A stretch of DNA of 64,000 bases from Micromonospora sp. WMMD1082 (GCF_029626175.1 NZ_JARUBM010000002.1:5597001-5661000), one strand, 5' to 3'; counted from the stretch's first letter, positions 1 through 9,226 are shown. Numbers and translations: made by a program. Notes: generated from the sequence alone by a model not told the origin.

Positions 1-1
1 C

Positions 2-1003
2 GGGGGTGGCGGCAGCGAGATCACCCTCGGGCACAACCGTGCCGCCCTCGATCGGGTCGGTGTGTTGCCGAGAGTGCTGACCGGCGTGGACACCCCCAGC
101 CTGCGCACCCGACTGCTCGGGCGCGCGTACGCGATGCCGGTGGGCGTGGCGCCGATGGCGTACCAGCGGTTGGTGCATCCCGACGGCGAGCCGGCGCTGG
201 CCGCCGCCGCCCGCGCCGCGGAGGTGCCGTACCTGGCCAGCATCCTCGGCAGCACACCGATCGAGCAGGTCACGGCCACCGGTGCCGAGGTCTGGTTCCA
301 GCTGTACTGGCTGCGCGACCGGGGCCTGGTCGCCGACCTGCTGGGGCGGGTCCGCGACGCGGGCTGCCGGGCGTTGGTGGTCACGGTGGACGTGCCGGTG
401 CTCGGCCGGCGCCTGCGGGACGTGCGCAACGCCTTCCGGCTGCCCCCCGAGCTGGTCGCGGCGAACCTGCCGGGCGGCCGGGACGACCTCGCCCACGGCG
501 GTACGCCGGGCGTCACCCCGATGCCCGCGCGCGGCGGCACGGCCTTCGCGCCGGCGCTGCGCTGGACGGACCTGCGGTGGCTGGGCGAGCACTGCGACCT
601 GCCCCTGATCGTCAAGGGCGTCCTCGATCCGGCCGACGCGGTCCGGGCCGTGGAGGCGGGCGCGCGGGCCGTGGTGGTGTCCAACCACGGTGGGCGGCAG
701 CTCGACGGGGTGCCGGCCAGCGTCACCATGCTGCCCGAGGTGGTCGCGGCCGTCGGCGACCGCTGCGAGGTGCTGCTGGACAGCGGGATCCGGGGCGGCG
801 TCGACGTGCTGCGCGCGCTGGCCCTGGGTGCCGACGGGGTGCTGGTCGGCAGGCCGATGCTCTGGGCCCTGGCGGTGGGCGGGCAGGCCGGTGCGCGGGC
901 CGCGCTGGCCCTGCTCGCCGACGAACTGCGCGACGCGCTGGCCCTGGCCGGCTGCGCCGACCCGGCCGCCGCCCGTGAGCTGCGCACCGTGGCCCTGGGA
1001 TAG
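2..1003 (+). CDS. FMN-dependent alpha-hydroxy-acid oxidase (5' end cut off)
   Basis: C-terminal 333 residues of an enzyme that oxidises an L-2-hydroxy acid (lactate-type substrate) with FMN. The reading frame is already open at the window edge with family-like sequence (GSEITLGHNRAALDR), so the true start lies upstream and the internal GTG at 62 is not the start. Visible family signatures are VGVAPMAYQRLVHPDGE, FQLYWLRDRG, the catalytic-base motif SNHGGRQLDG, and the FMN-phosphate segments LLDSGIRGG and GADGVLVGRP. The substrate (lactate, glycolate or a longer hydroxy acid) cannot be decided; lactate 2-monooxygenase and LldD-type dehydrogenase are alternatives. Confidence 0.9.
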   Translation, partial: GGGGSEITLGHNRAALDRVGVLPRVLTGVDTPSLRTRLLGRAYAMPVGVAPMAYQRLVHPDGEPALAAAARAAEVPYLASILGSTPIEQVTATGAEVWFQLYWLRDRGLVADLLGRVRDAGCRALVVTVDVPVLGRRLRDVRNAFRLPPELVAANLPGGRDDLAHGGTPGVTPMPARGGTAFAPALRWTDLRWLGEHCDLPLIVKGVLDPADAVRAVEAGARAVVVSNHGGRQLDGVPASVTMLPEVVAAVGDRCEVLLDSGIRGGVDVLRALALGADGVLVGRPMLWALAVGGQAGARAALALLADELRDALALAGCADPAAARELRTVALG

Positions 1004-1088
1004 GGGGAGGGACACATCGCGTTCACCGCTCGGCAATCTGTGACAGCCACCCTGCCGTGGTCCTGGGTGGACGGTCATAATGGGCGGC

Positions 1089-1340
1089 ATGGTTGCCTGG
1101 GAGTACGCCCTGCTGGTCCGCCGGTACCAGGGACAGGGCCGCAATTTCCATGTCACGTTCGTCTGGTACGGCCCCGACGGATCCCGCAAGGACATCACGG
1201 CGTACGGCGACACCGCCATCGCGCACCTGAACCTCGCCGGGCGGGAGGGCTGGGAACTGGTCTCGGCGGCCGAGGACGTCAACAACGTGCAGGGCAGCAC
1301 CGAGGTGCACCGCTACCACCTCAAGCGCCCGCTCTCCTGA
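1089..1340 (+). CDS. small DUF4177-like protein
   Basis: 83-residue soluble protein without signal peptide or membrane segment. It starts MVAWEYALLVRR and carries EGWELVSAAEDV near the C terminus, the pattern typical of DUF4177-like proteins of unknown function. I chose ATG 1089 over the in-frame ATG at 1080 because a near-consensus -10 box CATAAT (1076-1081) lies 7 nt upstream, so the mRNA is probably leaderless. It stands alone between the oxidase and convergent glyA. No function can be assigned. Confidence 0.75.
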   Translation: MVAWEYALLVRRYQGQGRNFHVTFVWYGPDGSRKDITAYGDTAIAHLNLAGREGWELVSAAEDVNNVQGSTEVHRYHLKRPLS

Positions 1341-1406
1341 CCCGGACCGCGCCGGTGAACCGCGCGGGCGGTGCCGGGCCGGACGCCGGCCCGGCACCGG
1401 GGCGGG

Positions 1407-2843
1407 TCAGCCCAGGTCGACGCTCGGGTAGAGCGGGAAACCCGCGAGCAGCTCGCTGGCCTGGCGACCGATCTTGTCGGCGAGGGCGGGGTCGAGCACG
1501 TACTTCGCCTTGGAGGCCGTGCCGTCCGGGTTCGCCCCGGCGCCGGTCTGGCTGAGCACGGTGTGGATCAGCTCGGCGGTGGTGTCCATCTCCGCCGTGC
1601 CGAGCCCGCGGGTGGTCAGCGCCGGCGTGCCGATCCGGATGCCGGAGGTGTACCAGGCGCCGTTGGGGTCCTGCGGCACCGCGTTGCGGTTGGTGACGAT
1701 GCCCGAGTCCAGCAGCGCCTGCTCCGCCTGCCGGCCGGTCAGGCCGTAGCCGGTCACGTCGATGAGCACCAGGTGGTTGTCGGTGCCGCCGGTGACCAGC
1801 GTGGCGCCCCGGCGCAGCAGGCCCTCGGCCAGCGCCTGGGCGTTGTCGACGATGCGCCCGGCGTAGTCGGCGAAGTCGGGCCGGCGGGCCTCGGCCAGGG
1901 CGACGGCCTTGGCGGCCATCACGTGCGGCAGTGGGCCGCCGAGCACCATCGGGCAGCCCCGGTCGACCTGATCGGCCAGCTCCGGGCCGCACAGCACCAG
2001 GCCACCGCGCGGGCCGCGCAGCGACTTGTGGGTGGTGGTGGTGACGATGTGCGCGTGCGGCACCGGGTCGAAGTCGCCGGTGAACACCTTCCCGGCGACC
2101 AGGCCCGCGAAGTGGGCCATGTCCACCATGAAGGTGGCGCCGACGGAGTCGGCGATCTCCCGCATGATCCGGAAGTTGACCTTCCGGGGGTACGCCGAGT
2201 AGCCGGCGACCAGCACCAGCGGCCGGAACTCGCGGGCCGCCTCGGCGACCCGGTCGTAGTCGATCAGCCCGGTGGCCGGGTCGGTGCCGTAGCTGCGCTG
2301 GTCGAACATCTTGCCCGAGATGTTCGGCCGGAAGCCGTGGGTGAGGTGACCGCCGGTGTCCAGCGACATGCCGAGCATCCGCTGGTCGCCCAGCTCGCGC
2401 CGCAGCGCGAACCAGTCCTGCTCGGTCAGGTCGTTGACGTGCCGGGCCTGCGCCCGCTTCAGCGCGGGGGCCTCCACCCGGTCGGCCAGGATCGCCCAGA
2501 ACGCCACCAGGTTGGCGTCGATCCCCGAGTGCGGCTGCACGTACGCGTGTGCCGCGCCGAACAGCTCCCGGGCGTGCTCGGCGGCGAGCGCCTCGACGGT
2601 GTCCACGTTCTGGCAGCCGGCGTAGAATCGGCGCCCGACGGTGCCCTCGGCGTACTTGTCGCTGAGCCAGTTGCCCATGGCCAGCAGGGTGGCCGGGGAG
2701 GCGTAGTTCTCACTGGCGATCAGCTTGAGCGACTCGCGCTGGTCGGCCAGCTCCGCCCCGATCGCCTCGGCCACCCGCGGCTCGACGCCACGGATCACCT
2801 CCAGGGCGCTGCGGAAGGCGGTGGACTCGGCGTTGCGGGACAT
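1407..2843 (-). CDS. glyA: serine hydroxymethyltransferase (long actinobacterial form)
   Basis: 478-residue PLP enzyme interconverting serine and glycine and loading one-carbon units on tetrahydrofolate. The PLP lysine lies in [14 protein letters not shown]. Other family marks are [10 protein letters not shown] near the N terminus, [12 protein letters not shown] and [11 protein letters not shown]. It is longer than the ~420-residue E. coli enzyme because of an insertion around residues 140-200 ([17 protein letters not shown]), as in many actinobacteria. An SD sequence GGAGGT sits 5 nt before ATG 2843. A ZTP riboswitch and a TAGGAT -10 box lie directly upstream, tying expression to purine/folate status. 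Confidence 0.97.
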   Translation of the reverse strand: MSRNAESTAFRSALEVIRGVEPRVAEAIGAELADQRESLKLIASENYASPATLLAMGNWLSDKYAEGTVGRRFYAGCQNVDTVEALAAEHARELFGAAHAYVQPHSGIDANLVAFWAILADRVEAPALKRAQARHVNDLTEQDWFALRRELGDQRMLGMSLDTGGHLTHGFRPNISGKMFDQRSYGTDPATGLIDYDRVAEAAREFRPLVLVAGYSAYPRKVNFRIMREIADSVGATFMVDMAHFAGLVAGKVFTGDFDPVPHAHIVTTTTHKSLRGPRGGLVLCGPELADQVDRGCPMVLGGPLPHVMAAKAVALAEARRPDFADYAGRIVDNAQALAEGLLRRGATLVTGGTDNHLVLIDVTGYGLTGRQAEQALLDSGIVTNRNAVPQDPNGAWYTSGIRIGTPALTTRGLGTAEMDTTAELIHTVLSQTGAGANPDGTASKAKYVLDPALADKIGRQASELLAGFPLYPSVDLG

Positions 2844-2867
2844 GCGACCTCCAGGTGACGTGCGGAA

Positions 2868-2950
2868 GGCCCAGGCGCTCGGCGTGCGTCCTCATGACGG
2901 GGCCGCTTCCCGATGGTGCTCCATCCCCACGCGCCAGTCACGGCCCCCGC
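2868..2950 (-). promoter_or_regulatory. ZTP (pfl-motif) riboswitch ahead of glyA
   Basis: On the minus strand the leader contains the conserved first half GGGCCGTGACTGGCG (about 2945-2932), an ATGG/CCAT helix, the segment CGGGAAGCGGCCCC, and the diagnostic second half CGCCTGGGC (about 2877-2869). These match the ZMP/ZTP-sensing pfl motif, known to control glyA, folD and purH. The aptamer ends about 25 nt before the glyA ATG, close to its GGAGGT ribosome site, so control of translation start is plausible; that last point is inference. Confidence 0.9.
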
Positions 2951-2952
2951 CG

Positions 2953-2958
2953 ATCCTA
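2953..2958 (-). promoter_or_regulatory. -10 box of the glyA promoter
   Basis: TAGGAT on the minus strand. A transcript starting about 7 nt downstream would begin right at the 5' helix of the ZTP aptamer. No good -35 hexamer is evident. Confidence 0.55.
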
Positions 2959-3026
2959 CCGGCTCCGACGCCCGGCGCCTCGGGCACTGGCCGGGTGGGC
3001 ATCTCGCCACCGCTGGCCGACCCGCC

Positions 3027-3032
3027 TACGAT
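3027..3032 (+). promoter_or_regulatory. -10 box, leaderless start of the metallophosphoesterase
   Basis: TACGAT six nt upstream of ATG 3039 with no SD sequence between, the standard layout of a leaderless actinobacterial mRNA. It is divergent from the glyA promoter 70 nt away. Confidence 0.55.
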
Positions 3033-3038
3033 CGGCGC

Positions 3039-3881
3039 ATGACGGCCCGGGGTGGGGGAAGCCTGCTCGCGATCAGCGATCTGCACGTCGGCCACCCGGC
3101 CAACCGCGCGATCGTCGAGGCGCTGCGTCCCGACTCCCCGGACGACTGGCTGCTGGTCGCCGGCGATGTCGGTGACACCGTGGCCGACATCGAGTGGGCG
3201 CTGACCACGCTGAAGCGTCGCTTCGGCACCGTGCTCTGGGCGCCCGGCAACCACGAGCTGTGGACCCCGCAGTCGGATCCGGTGCGGCTGCGCGGGGTGG
3301 ACCGCTACCGTCACCTGGTCGAGCTGTGCCGGCGCCTCGGCGTGCTGACCCCGGAGGACCCGTACCCGATCTGGCGCGGGCCCGGCGGGCCGGTGCTGGT
3401 GGCGCCGCTGTTCCTGCTCTACGACTACAGCTGGCGGCCGGACGGGCTGGACACGCCGCAGGCGGCGCTGGCCGAGGCGTACCGTACGGGCATCGTCTGC
3501 ACCGACGAGTTCCTGCTGCACCCCGACCCGTACCGGAGCCGGTCGGCGTGGTGCGCCCGACGGGTCGCCGAGACCGCGCGGCGGCTGGCCGAGCGGCCCG
3601 ACGACCTGCCGACCGTGCTGGTCAACCACTGGCCGCTGGTGCGGGAACCGACCCGGGTACTGCGGTACCCGATCTTCGCGCAGTGGTGCGGTACGGAGGC
3701 CACGGCCGACTGGCACCGACGCTTCCGCGCCGCCGTGGTGGTCTACGGTCACCTGCACATCCCCCGTACCACCTCCTACGACGGGGTGCGCTTCGAGGAG
3801 GTGTCGGTGGGATACCCGAGGGAGTGGCGGCCACGGGCGACGCCACCGGCGTGGCGCCGGATCCTGCCGGTCCCGTCGTAA
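3039..3881 (+). CDS. calcineurin-like metallophosphoesterase
   Basis: 280-residue cytosolic phosphoesterase. All metal-ligand motifs of the calcineurin-like fold are present in order: SDLHVGH (D-x-H), GDVGD, GNHE, VNHWPL and GHLH, so it should be a dinuclear-metal hydrolase. The substrate is unknown. Start ATG 3039 is chosen because of the leaderless -10 box TACGAT; an upstream extension in frame reads through the glyA control region and lacks family sequence. The TAA stop (3879-3881) forms part of the TAACCT box that probably drives the next gene. Confidence 0.85.
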   Translation: MTARGGGSLLAISDLHVGHPANRAIVEALRPDSPDDWLLVAGDVGDTVADIEWALTTLKRRFGTVLWAPGNHELWTPQSDPVRLRGVDRYRHLVELCRRLGVLTPEDPYPIWRGPGGPVLVAPLFLLYDYSWRPDGLDTPQAALAEAYRTGIVCTDEFLLHPDPYRSRSAWCARRVAETARRLAERPDDLPTVLVNHWPLVREPTRVLRYPIFAQWCGTEATADWHRRFRAAVVVYGHLHIPRTTSYDGVRFEEVSVGYPREWRPRATPPAWRRILPVPS

Positions 3882-3891
3882 CCTCTCAGGT

Positions 3892-4863
3892 GTGGCGACG
3901 GCGGCCGAGGAGATCCGGGTGGGGCGGCGGACGGTCCGCGTCTCCAGCCCGGACAAGCCGTACTTCCCCGAGCGCGGCCTGACCAAGCTCGACGTGGTGC
4001 GCTACTACCTCGCCGTCGGCGACGGCATCCTGCGCGCGTTGCGGGATCGGCCGACCATGCTGGAACGGTGGCCCCGGGGGGTCTTCGAGGGCGCGACCAT
4101 CGCCACCCGGCAGAGCAACCGGGGCGACGCGTTCTACCAGAAGCGGGTGCCGGCGGGCGCGCCGGACTGGGTGGGCACCGCGCACATCACCTTCCCCAGC
4201 GGCCGGACGGCCGACGAGGTCGCGTCGGCCGAGCTGGCGGTGGTGATCTGGGCGGTCAACCTGGGTACGCTGCGCTTCCATCCCTGGCCGGTGACCCGGG
4301 CCGACGTCGAGCGGCCGGATCAGCTGCGCATCGACCTGGACCCGCTGCCCGGGGTCGGATTCGACCGGGTGGTGCCGGTGGCGCACGAGGTGCACGCCTT
4401 CCTCGACGAGCTGGGCCTGGTCGGCTATCCGAAGACCACCGGCGGGCGTGGCCTGCACGTCTATGTCCCCATCGAGCCACGGTGGAGCTTCGGCGACTGC
4501 CGCCGGGCCGTGCTGGCGCTGGGCCGCGAGATGCAGCGGCGCCGCCCGGACCTGGTCACCACCACCTGGTGGCGGGAGCAGCGCGACCGGCCGGTCTTCG
4601 TCGACTACAACCAGATGGCCCGGGACCACACGATGACCTCGGCGTACTCGATCCGCCCGACGCCCGCCGCGCTGGTCTCCGCGCCGCTGGACTGGGCCGA
4701 GCTGGACGACGCCCGGCCGGAGGACTTCGACGTGACCACCATGCCGGGTCGCTTCGCCGACCGGGGCGACCCGCACGCGGGCCTGGACGAGCGACGCTTC
4801 CCGCTGGACCCGCTGCTGGAGCTGGCCGACCGGGAGGGCCTGGAGTCCCCACCCGAGCGCTGA
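3892..4863 (+). CDS. LigD-type polymerase-domain protein (NHEJ primase-polymerase)
   Basis: 323-residue stand-alone polymerase domain of the archaeo-eukaryotic primase type found in bacterial DNA ligase D. It carries the metal-binding D-x-D motif in RIDLDP, the GRGLHVYVPI histidine motif and the C-terminal VDYNQMARDHTMTSAYSIRP region. There is no ligase or phosphoesterase domain, so it would act with separately encoded Ku and LigD proteins, filling gaps or adding ribonucleotides at broken ends. GTG 3892 follows TAACCT (3879-3884) by 7 nt, suggesting leaderless initiation. The -10 box overlaps the stop of the phosphoesterase gene. Confidence 0.88.
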   Translation: MATAAEEIRVGRRTVRVSSPDKPYFPERGLTKLDVVRYYLAVGDGILRALRDRPTMLERWPRGVFEGATIATRQSNRGDAFYQKRVPAGAPDWVGTAHITFPSGRTADEVASAELAVVIWAVNLGTLRFHPWPVTRADVERPDQLRIDLDPLPGVGFDRVVPVAHEVHAFLDELGLVGYPKTTGGRGLHVYVPIEPRWSFGDCRRAVLALGREMQRRRPDLVTTTWWREQRDRPVFVDYNQMARDHTMTSAYSIRPTPAALVSAPLDWAELDDARPEDFDVTTMPGRFADRGDPHAGLDERRFPLDPLLELADREGLESPPER

Positions 4864-4867
4864 GCCG

Positions 4868-5374
4868 TCACGCCCACGGGCTGCGTACCCCGTCGTACTC
4901 CTCGAAGACCAGCCAGCTGCGGGTGGCGAGCACCCCGGAGATGCGCTGCACCCGGTCCAGCACCACGTCCCGCAGCGTGGCGTTGTCCGGCGCCCGCACC
5001 AGCGCGAGCACGTCGTGCTCGCCGCTGAGCAGCGCCACGTGCTCGACGTAGCGCACCCGGGCCAGCTCCGCCGACACCTCGCGCCAGGTGTTCTGCCTGA
5101 TCGTCAGCGCGATGTACGCCGAGGTGCCCAGGCCGGCCGCCTCCGGCGCGACCCGGGCGGCGAAGCCGGTGACCACGCCGTCGCGCACCAGCCGCTCCAC
5201 GCGGGCGTACGCGTTGGTGCGCGAGACGTGCACCCGCTCGGCGAGGGCCCGGATGGAGATCCGCCCGTCGCGGGTCAGCTCGTCGAGGATGCGCCGGTCC
5301 ACCTCGTCGAGGGCGACTGCCGAACGTCCCGTTCCGCCCGGTCGGTCCGGCCCTTCGGCGGCTTCCTGGCTCAT
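4868..5374 (-). CDS. Lrp/AsnC-family regulator, probable BkdR
   Basis: 168-residue transcription factor. The N-terminal helix-turn-helix reads DEVDRRILDELTRDGRISIRALAERV; the C-terminal RAM-type ligand domain covers about residues 85-155. ATG 5374 (MSQEAAEG) is chosen because AGGAGAGG lies just upstream; a longer frame starts at 5428 without an SD. The gene is divergent from the keto-acid dehydrogenase operon, the arrangement known for Lrp-type BkdR regulators, so it probably senses a branched-chain amino acid and controls that operon. The regulatory target is inferred from position. Confidence 0.9.
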   Translation of the reverse strand: MSQEAAEGPDRPGGTGRSAVALDEVDRRILDELTRDGRISIRALAERVHVSRTNAYARVERLVRDGVVTGFAARVAPEAAGLGTSAYIALTIRQNTWREVSAELARVRYVEHVALLSGEHDVLALVRAPDNATLRDVVLDRVQRISGVLATRSWLVFEEYDGVRSPWA

Positions 5375-5419
5375 CGTCACCTCTCCTGAGTGCCGTCCGT
5401 CCCGCGTTTGCCGGGAATC

Positions 5420-5428
5420 TTGAGTCAA
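5420..5428. promoter_or_regulatory. candidate Lrp/BkdR operator
   Basis: Short palindrome TTGAGTCAA in the 105-bp divergent gap between the Lrp gene and the E1-alpha gene. On the minus strand it contains TTGACT, a plausible -35 element for the regulator itself. Assignment is positional. Confidence 0.35.
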
Positions 5429-5479
5429 TCATCCAACCGCAGGAGCATAGGGCCACCACACGTCCAGGAGGTCCCCGCC

Positions 5480-6652
5480 GTGACGACCACCCCCCAGGCG
5501 GCCCGCAGGGCATCACCGCGCAAGCGGCCGGGCACCCCGGCCGCTCCGGCCGCGCCCGATCCCTCCGCCGGCCTGCTGCCCCAGGCCGAGCCGGTGCGGT
5601 TGCTGAACCCGGACGGCACCCTGCGGCCGCCCCGCGCCGACTATCCCGAGCCGCCGGTCGAGGCGCTGCGCGAGATGTACCGGCGGATGGTGGTCGGCCG
5701 GCGCTTCGACGCGCAGGCCACCGCGCTGACCAAGCAGGGCCGGCTCGCCGTCTACCCGTCCTCCCGTGGCCAGGAGGCCTGCCAGGTCGGCGGCGTGCTC
5801 GCGCTGCGCGACGACGACTGGGTCTTCCCCACCTACCGCGAGTCGATGGCGCTGACCGCCCGTGGCATCGACCCGGTCGAGGTGCTCACGCTGCTGCGCG
5901 GCGACTGGCACTGCGGCTACGACCCGGCGGCCCGGCGGACCGCCCCGCAGTGCACCCCGCTCGCCACCCAGTGCGTGCACGCCGCCGGTCTGGCCTACGG
6001 CGAGTCGTACCAGGGGCGCGACACCGTGGCGCTGGTCTACATCGGCGACGGCGCCACCAGCGAGGGCGACTTCCACGAGGGGGTCAACTTCGCCGCCGTG
6101 TTCAAGGCGCCGGTCGTCTACTTCGTGCAGAACAACCGGTACGCGATCAGCGTCCCGCTGTCCCGGCAGACCGCCGCGCCGTCGCTCGCCTACAAGGGCG
6201 TCGGCTACGGCGTGCCCAGCGAGCAGGTCGACGGCAACGACCCGGTGGCCGTGCTCGCCGTGCTCAACCGGGCGGTGGCGCACGCCCGGGCCGGGAAGGG
6301 GCCGTTCCTGGTGGAGGCGCACACCTACCGGATGGAGCCGCACACCAACGCCGACGACGCGACGCGCTACCGCGACGCCGACGAGGTCGAGGCGTGGCGC
6401 GACCGTGACCCGCTCACCCGGTTGGAGACCTACCTGCGCGGGCGGGCGGCGCTCGACGACGCGGCCGTCGCCGAGTTCGCCGAGCAGGCCGAGGCGTACG
6501 CCGCGCGGCTGCGTGACCGGATGAACGGCCAGCCCACGGTCGACCCGCTCAGCCTCTTCGACCACGTCTACGCCCAGCCTACCCCGCAACTGGTGGAGCA
6601 GCGCGAGCAGGTACGCGCCGAACTGGCCGCCGCCGCGGAGGAGGACGCCTGA
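5480..6652 (+). CDS. bkdA: branched-chain 2-oxoacid dehydrogenase E1 alpha subunit
   Basis: 390-residue thiamine-diphosphate subunit. The TPP motif runs from GDGATSEGDFHEG to QNNRYAIS. RGQEACQVGG and FPTYRES are typical of the E1-alpha family, and the phosphorylation-loop region reads YRMEPHTNADDATRYR. The GTG start has a strong AGGAGGT (5466-5472) 7 nt upstream. The first 40 residues are Ala/Pro/Arg-rich and probably disordered. It pairs with the next gene to form the E1 heterotetramer that decarboxylates branched-chain keto acids, supplying acyl-CoA starters for branched fatty acids. A pyruvate-specific E1 cannot be excluded; the Lrp neighbour favours branched-chain substrates. Confidence 0.9.
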   Translation: MTTTPQAARRASPRKRPGTPAAPAAPDPSAGLLPQAEPVRLLNPDGTLRPPRADYPEPPVEALREMYRRMVVGRRFDAQATALTKQGRLAVYPSSRGQEACQVGGVLALRDDDWVFPTYRESMALTARGIDPVEVLTLLRGDWHCGYDPAARRTAPQCTPLATQCVHAAGLAYGESYQGRDTVALVYIGDGATSEGDFHEGVNFAAVFKAPVVYFVQNNRYAISVPLSRQTAAPSLAYKGVGYGVPSEQVDGNDPVAVLAVLNRAVAHARAGKGPFLVEAHTYRMEPHTNADDATRYRDADEVEAWRDRDPLTRLETYLRGRAALDDAAVAEFAEQAEAYAARLRDRMNGQPTVDPLSLFDHVYAQPTPQLVEQREQVRAELAAAAEEDA

Positions 6653-7668
6653 TGGCCACCATGACCATGGCGAAGGCCCTCAACGCCGCGCTCGCCGACG
6701 CGATGCTCGACGACGAGCGGGTGCTCGTCTTCGGCGAGGACGTCGGCCAGCTCGGCGGGGTCTTCCGGATCACCGACGGGCTGCAGGCCCGGTTCGGTGA
6801 CAAGCGCTGCTTCGACACGCCCCTCGCGGAGGCCGGCATCGTCGGGTTCGCCGTCGGGCTGGCCATGTCCGGGCTGCGCCCGGTGGTCGAGATGCAGTTC
6901 GACGCGTTCGCGTACCCGGCGTTCGAGCAGATCGCCTCGCACGTGGCGAAGCTGCGCAACCGCACCCGAGGCGCGCTCAGCGTGCCCATGGTGATCCGGG
7001 TTCCGTACGCCGGTGGGATCGGTGGCGTGGAGCACCACTGCGACTCCTCCGAGGCGTACTACGCGCACACCCCCGGCCTGAAGGTGGTCACCCCGGCGAC
7101 CGTCGACGACGCGTACTCGCTGCTGCGGGAGGCGATCGACGACCCCGACCCGGTGGTCTTCATGGAGCCGAAGAAGCTCTACTTCGCCGGCGCCGAGACC
7201 GCCCTGCCGGCGCGGACCGAGCCGTTCGGTCGGGCGGTCGTACGCCGGGCCGGGCGCGACGCCACCCTGGTCGCGTACGGCCCGGCGGTCCCGGTCGCAC
7301 TGGAGGCCGCCGACGCCGCCCGCGAGGAGGGCTGGGATCTTGAGGTGGTCGACGTACGCACCATCGTGCCGTTCGACGACGCCACGGTCGCCGCCTCGGT
7401 CCGGCGTACCGGACGGTGCGTGGTGGTGCAGGAGGCGCAGGGCTTCGCCGGTGTCGGCGCGGAGATCGCCGCCCGGGTGCAGGAGCGCTGCTTCCACGCC
7501 CTGCACGCGCCGGTGCTGCGGGTCTCCGGGCTGGACATCCCGTACCCGGCGCCGATGCTGGAGCACACCCACCTACCCTCGGTCGACCGCGTGCTGGACG
7601 CGGTGGCCCGGTTGCAGTGGGACGACCAGCCGGACCCACGCTGGTCGACCGAGGGCAGCGCGGCATGA
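6652..7668 (+). CDS. bkdB: branched-chain 2-oxoacid dehydrogenase E1 beta subunit
   Basis: 338 residues, full length for an E1-beta. Start and preceding stop overlap by one base (TGATG), so translation is coupled to E1 alpha. Visible marks are FGEDVGQLGGVFRITDGL, the LAEAGIVGFAVGLA segment, EMQFDAFAYPAFEQI, and the C-terminal transketolase domain with TIVPFDDATV. It forms the alpha2-beta2 E1 component that hands the acyl group to the lipoyl domain of E2. Confidence 0.93.
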   Translation: MATMTMAKALNAALADAMLDDERVLVFGEDVGQLGGVFRITDGLQARFGDKRCFDTPLAEAGIVGFAVGLAMSGLRPVVEMQFDAFAYPAFEQIASHVAKLRNRTRGALSVPMVIRVPYAGGIGGVEHHCDSSEAYYAHTPGLKVVTPATVDDAYSLLREAIDDPDPVVFMEPKKLYFAGAETALPARTEPFGRAVVRRAGRDATLVAYGPAVPVALEAADAAREEGWDLEVVDVRTIVPFDDATVAASVRRTGRCVVVQEAQGFAGVGAEIAARVQERCFHALHAPVLRVSGLDIPYPAPMLEHTHLPSVDRVLDAVARLQWDDQPDPRWSTEGSAA

Positions 7669-9209
7669 CCGAGCGCACCTTCCTCCTGCCCGACCTCGGT
7701 GAGGGGCTGACCGAGGCGGAGATCGTGCAGTGGCGGGTCGCGGTCGGCGACACCGTCACGGTGGACCAGACCGTGGTCGAGGTCGAGACCGCCAAGGCCG
7801 TCGTGGACGTGCCCTGCCCGTACGCCGGCCGGGTCGTCGCCCTGCACGGCGCCCAGGGCGAGGTACGCCCGGTGGGCCAGCCACTGATCACCGTCGCCGA
7901 GCCGATCGCCGCCGGTGTCTCCGCTGCCGCCGGTGCGGCCGGGACCGGTGGGGGCGGGGCTGAACCGGTCGGGCACGCCGTGTACCGCGAGGAGGAGCGC
8001 GCCGGCTCCGGGAACGTCCTGATCGGGTACGGCACCGGACACGGCGGCTCCCGGCGGCGCCGCCGGCCCCGGCTGGCGCCCGTGTCGACGGCGGACGGCG
8101 CCCCGACCACCCCCCACCCGCAGACCACCCCACCCGCCCCGGCGTCGGTCGCGTCCGACCCGGCGGTCGGTCCGGTGGTCGCGCCTGTTCCAGCGGTCGC
8201 GCCCGGTCCGGTGGCGACGGTATCCGTCCCGCCGGAGGCCGGACCGGTGCCGGCGCTGGTGATCTCGCCGATCGTGCGGCGGCTGGCCCGCGAGCACGGG
8301 GTGGATCTGCGCGCGCTGCGCGGCAGCGGCCCCGGCGGCGTGGTCCGCCGGGCCGACGTGGAGGCGGCGGCCCGGCTCACCTCCGATGCGAGCCGGGCCG
8401 GTACGCCGACCACGGTGGCCGGGCTCCCGGTGGGCGCGGAGCAGCCGGTGGCGGACCCGCTCGCGGCCGGGCAAACGCGGCAGTCGGGGCACGCCGGGCC
8501 GGCTCCGGCGGGTACGCAGGACGTCGTTATCCCGCTGACCGGCATCCGCCGGACGATCGCGGAGAAGCTCTCCCGCAGCCGGCGGGAGATCCCCGAGGTG
8601 ACCATCTGGGTGGACGCCGACGCCACCGCGCTGCTGGAGACCCGGGCCGCGATCAACGCCGCCAGCCCGGAGCGGCCGGTGAGCATCCTGGCCCTGCTCG
8701 CCCGGATCTGCCTGTCCGGACTGCGCCGCTACCCGCAACTCAATGCCCGGGTCGACACCGAGGGGCAGCGGATCATCCAGTCCGCCGGGGTGCACCTGGG
8801 CATCGCCGCCCAGACCGACCGTGGCCTGGTGGTGCCGGTGCTGCGCGACGCCGAGCGGCTCACCACCGCGGAACTGGCCGCCGAACTCGCGACCACCACG
8901 GCGGCGGCCCGCGCCGGCGAACTGCCGCCGGCCCGGCTCACCGGAGGCACCTTCACGCTGAACAACTACGGGGTGTTCGGTGTCGACGGCTCGACCCCGA
9001 TCATCAATCACCCCGAGGCGGCGTTGCTCGGCGTGGGCCGCATCGTGGACAAGCCGTGGGTCGTCGACGGCCAACTCGCGGTCCGCAAGGTGACGCAGCT
9101 CAGCCTCACCTTCGACCACCGGGTCTGCGACGGCGGCGTGGCCGGTGGCTTCCTACGGCACGTCGCGGACTGCGTGGAGCGGCCCGCGTTGCTGATCGCC
9201 GCCGTCTGA
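7665..9209 (+). CDS. bkdC: dihydrolipoamide acyltransferase, E2 component
   Basis: 514 residues, ATGA overlap with the E1-beta stop. Domains in order: one lipoyl domain (about 1-80) with the lipoylated lysine in EVETAKAVVDVP; a long Ala/Pro/Val linker that includes an Arg-rich patch (SRRRRRPR); a peripheral-subunit-binding domain ISPIVRRLAREHGVDLRALR; a second linker; and the catalytic domain ending with the active-site motif DHRVCDGG. It transfers acyl groups from E1 to CoA. No E3 (lipoamide dehydrogenase) follows, so E3 must be shared from elsewhere. A strong terminator lies 18 bp downstream. Confidence 0.95.
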   Translation: MTERTFLLPDLGEGLTEAEIVQWRVAVGDTVTVDQTVVEVETAKAVVDVPCPYAGRVVALHGAQGEVRPVGQPLITVAEPIAAGVSAAAGAAGTGGGGAEPVGHAVYREEERAGSGNVLIGYGTGHGGSRRRRRPRLAPVSTADGAPTTPHPQTTPPAPASVASDPAVGPVVAPVPAVAPGPVATVSVPPEAGPVPALVISPIVRRLAREHGVDLRALRGSGPGGVVRRADVEAAARLTSDASRAGTPTTVAGLPVGAEQPVADPLAAGQTRQSGHAGPAPAGTQDVVIPLTGIRRTIAEKLSRSRREIPEVTIWVDADATALLETRAAINAASPERPVSILALLARICLSGLRRYPQLNARVDTEGQRIIQSAGVHLGIAAQTDRGLVVPVLRDAERLTTAELAAELATTTAAARAGELPPARLTGGTFTLNNYGVFGVDGSTPIINHPEAALLGVGRIVDKPWVVDGQLAVRKVTQLSLTFDHRVCDGGVAGGFLRHVADCVERPALLIAAV

Positions 9210-9226
9210 CACCCTCCCCTCGCGTC

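Noticed and set aside
62..1003. GTG 62 as the true start of the hydroxy-acid oxidase
   Set aside because: Family-like sequence continues upstream in frame to the window edge, so the gene is cut by the window.
7160..9119. Long minus-strand frames opposite the E2 gene
   Set aside because: Shadow frames of the Ala/Pro/Val linker and catalytic domain; no motif and no promoter or SD.
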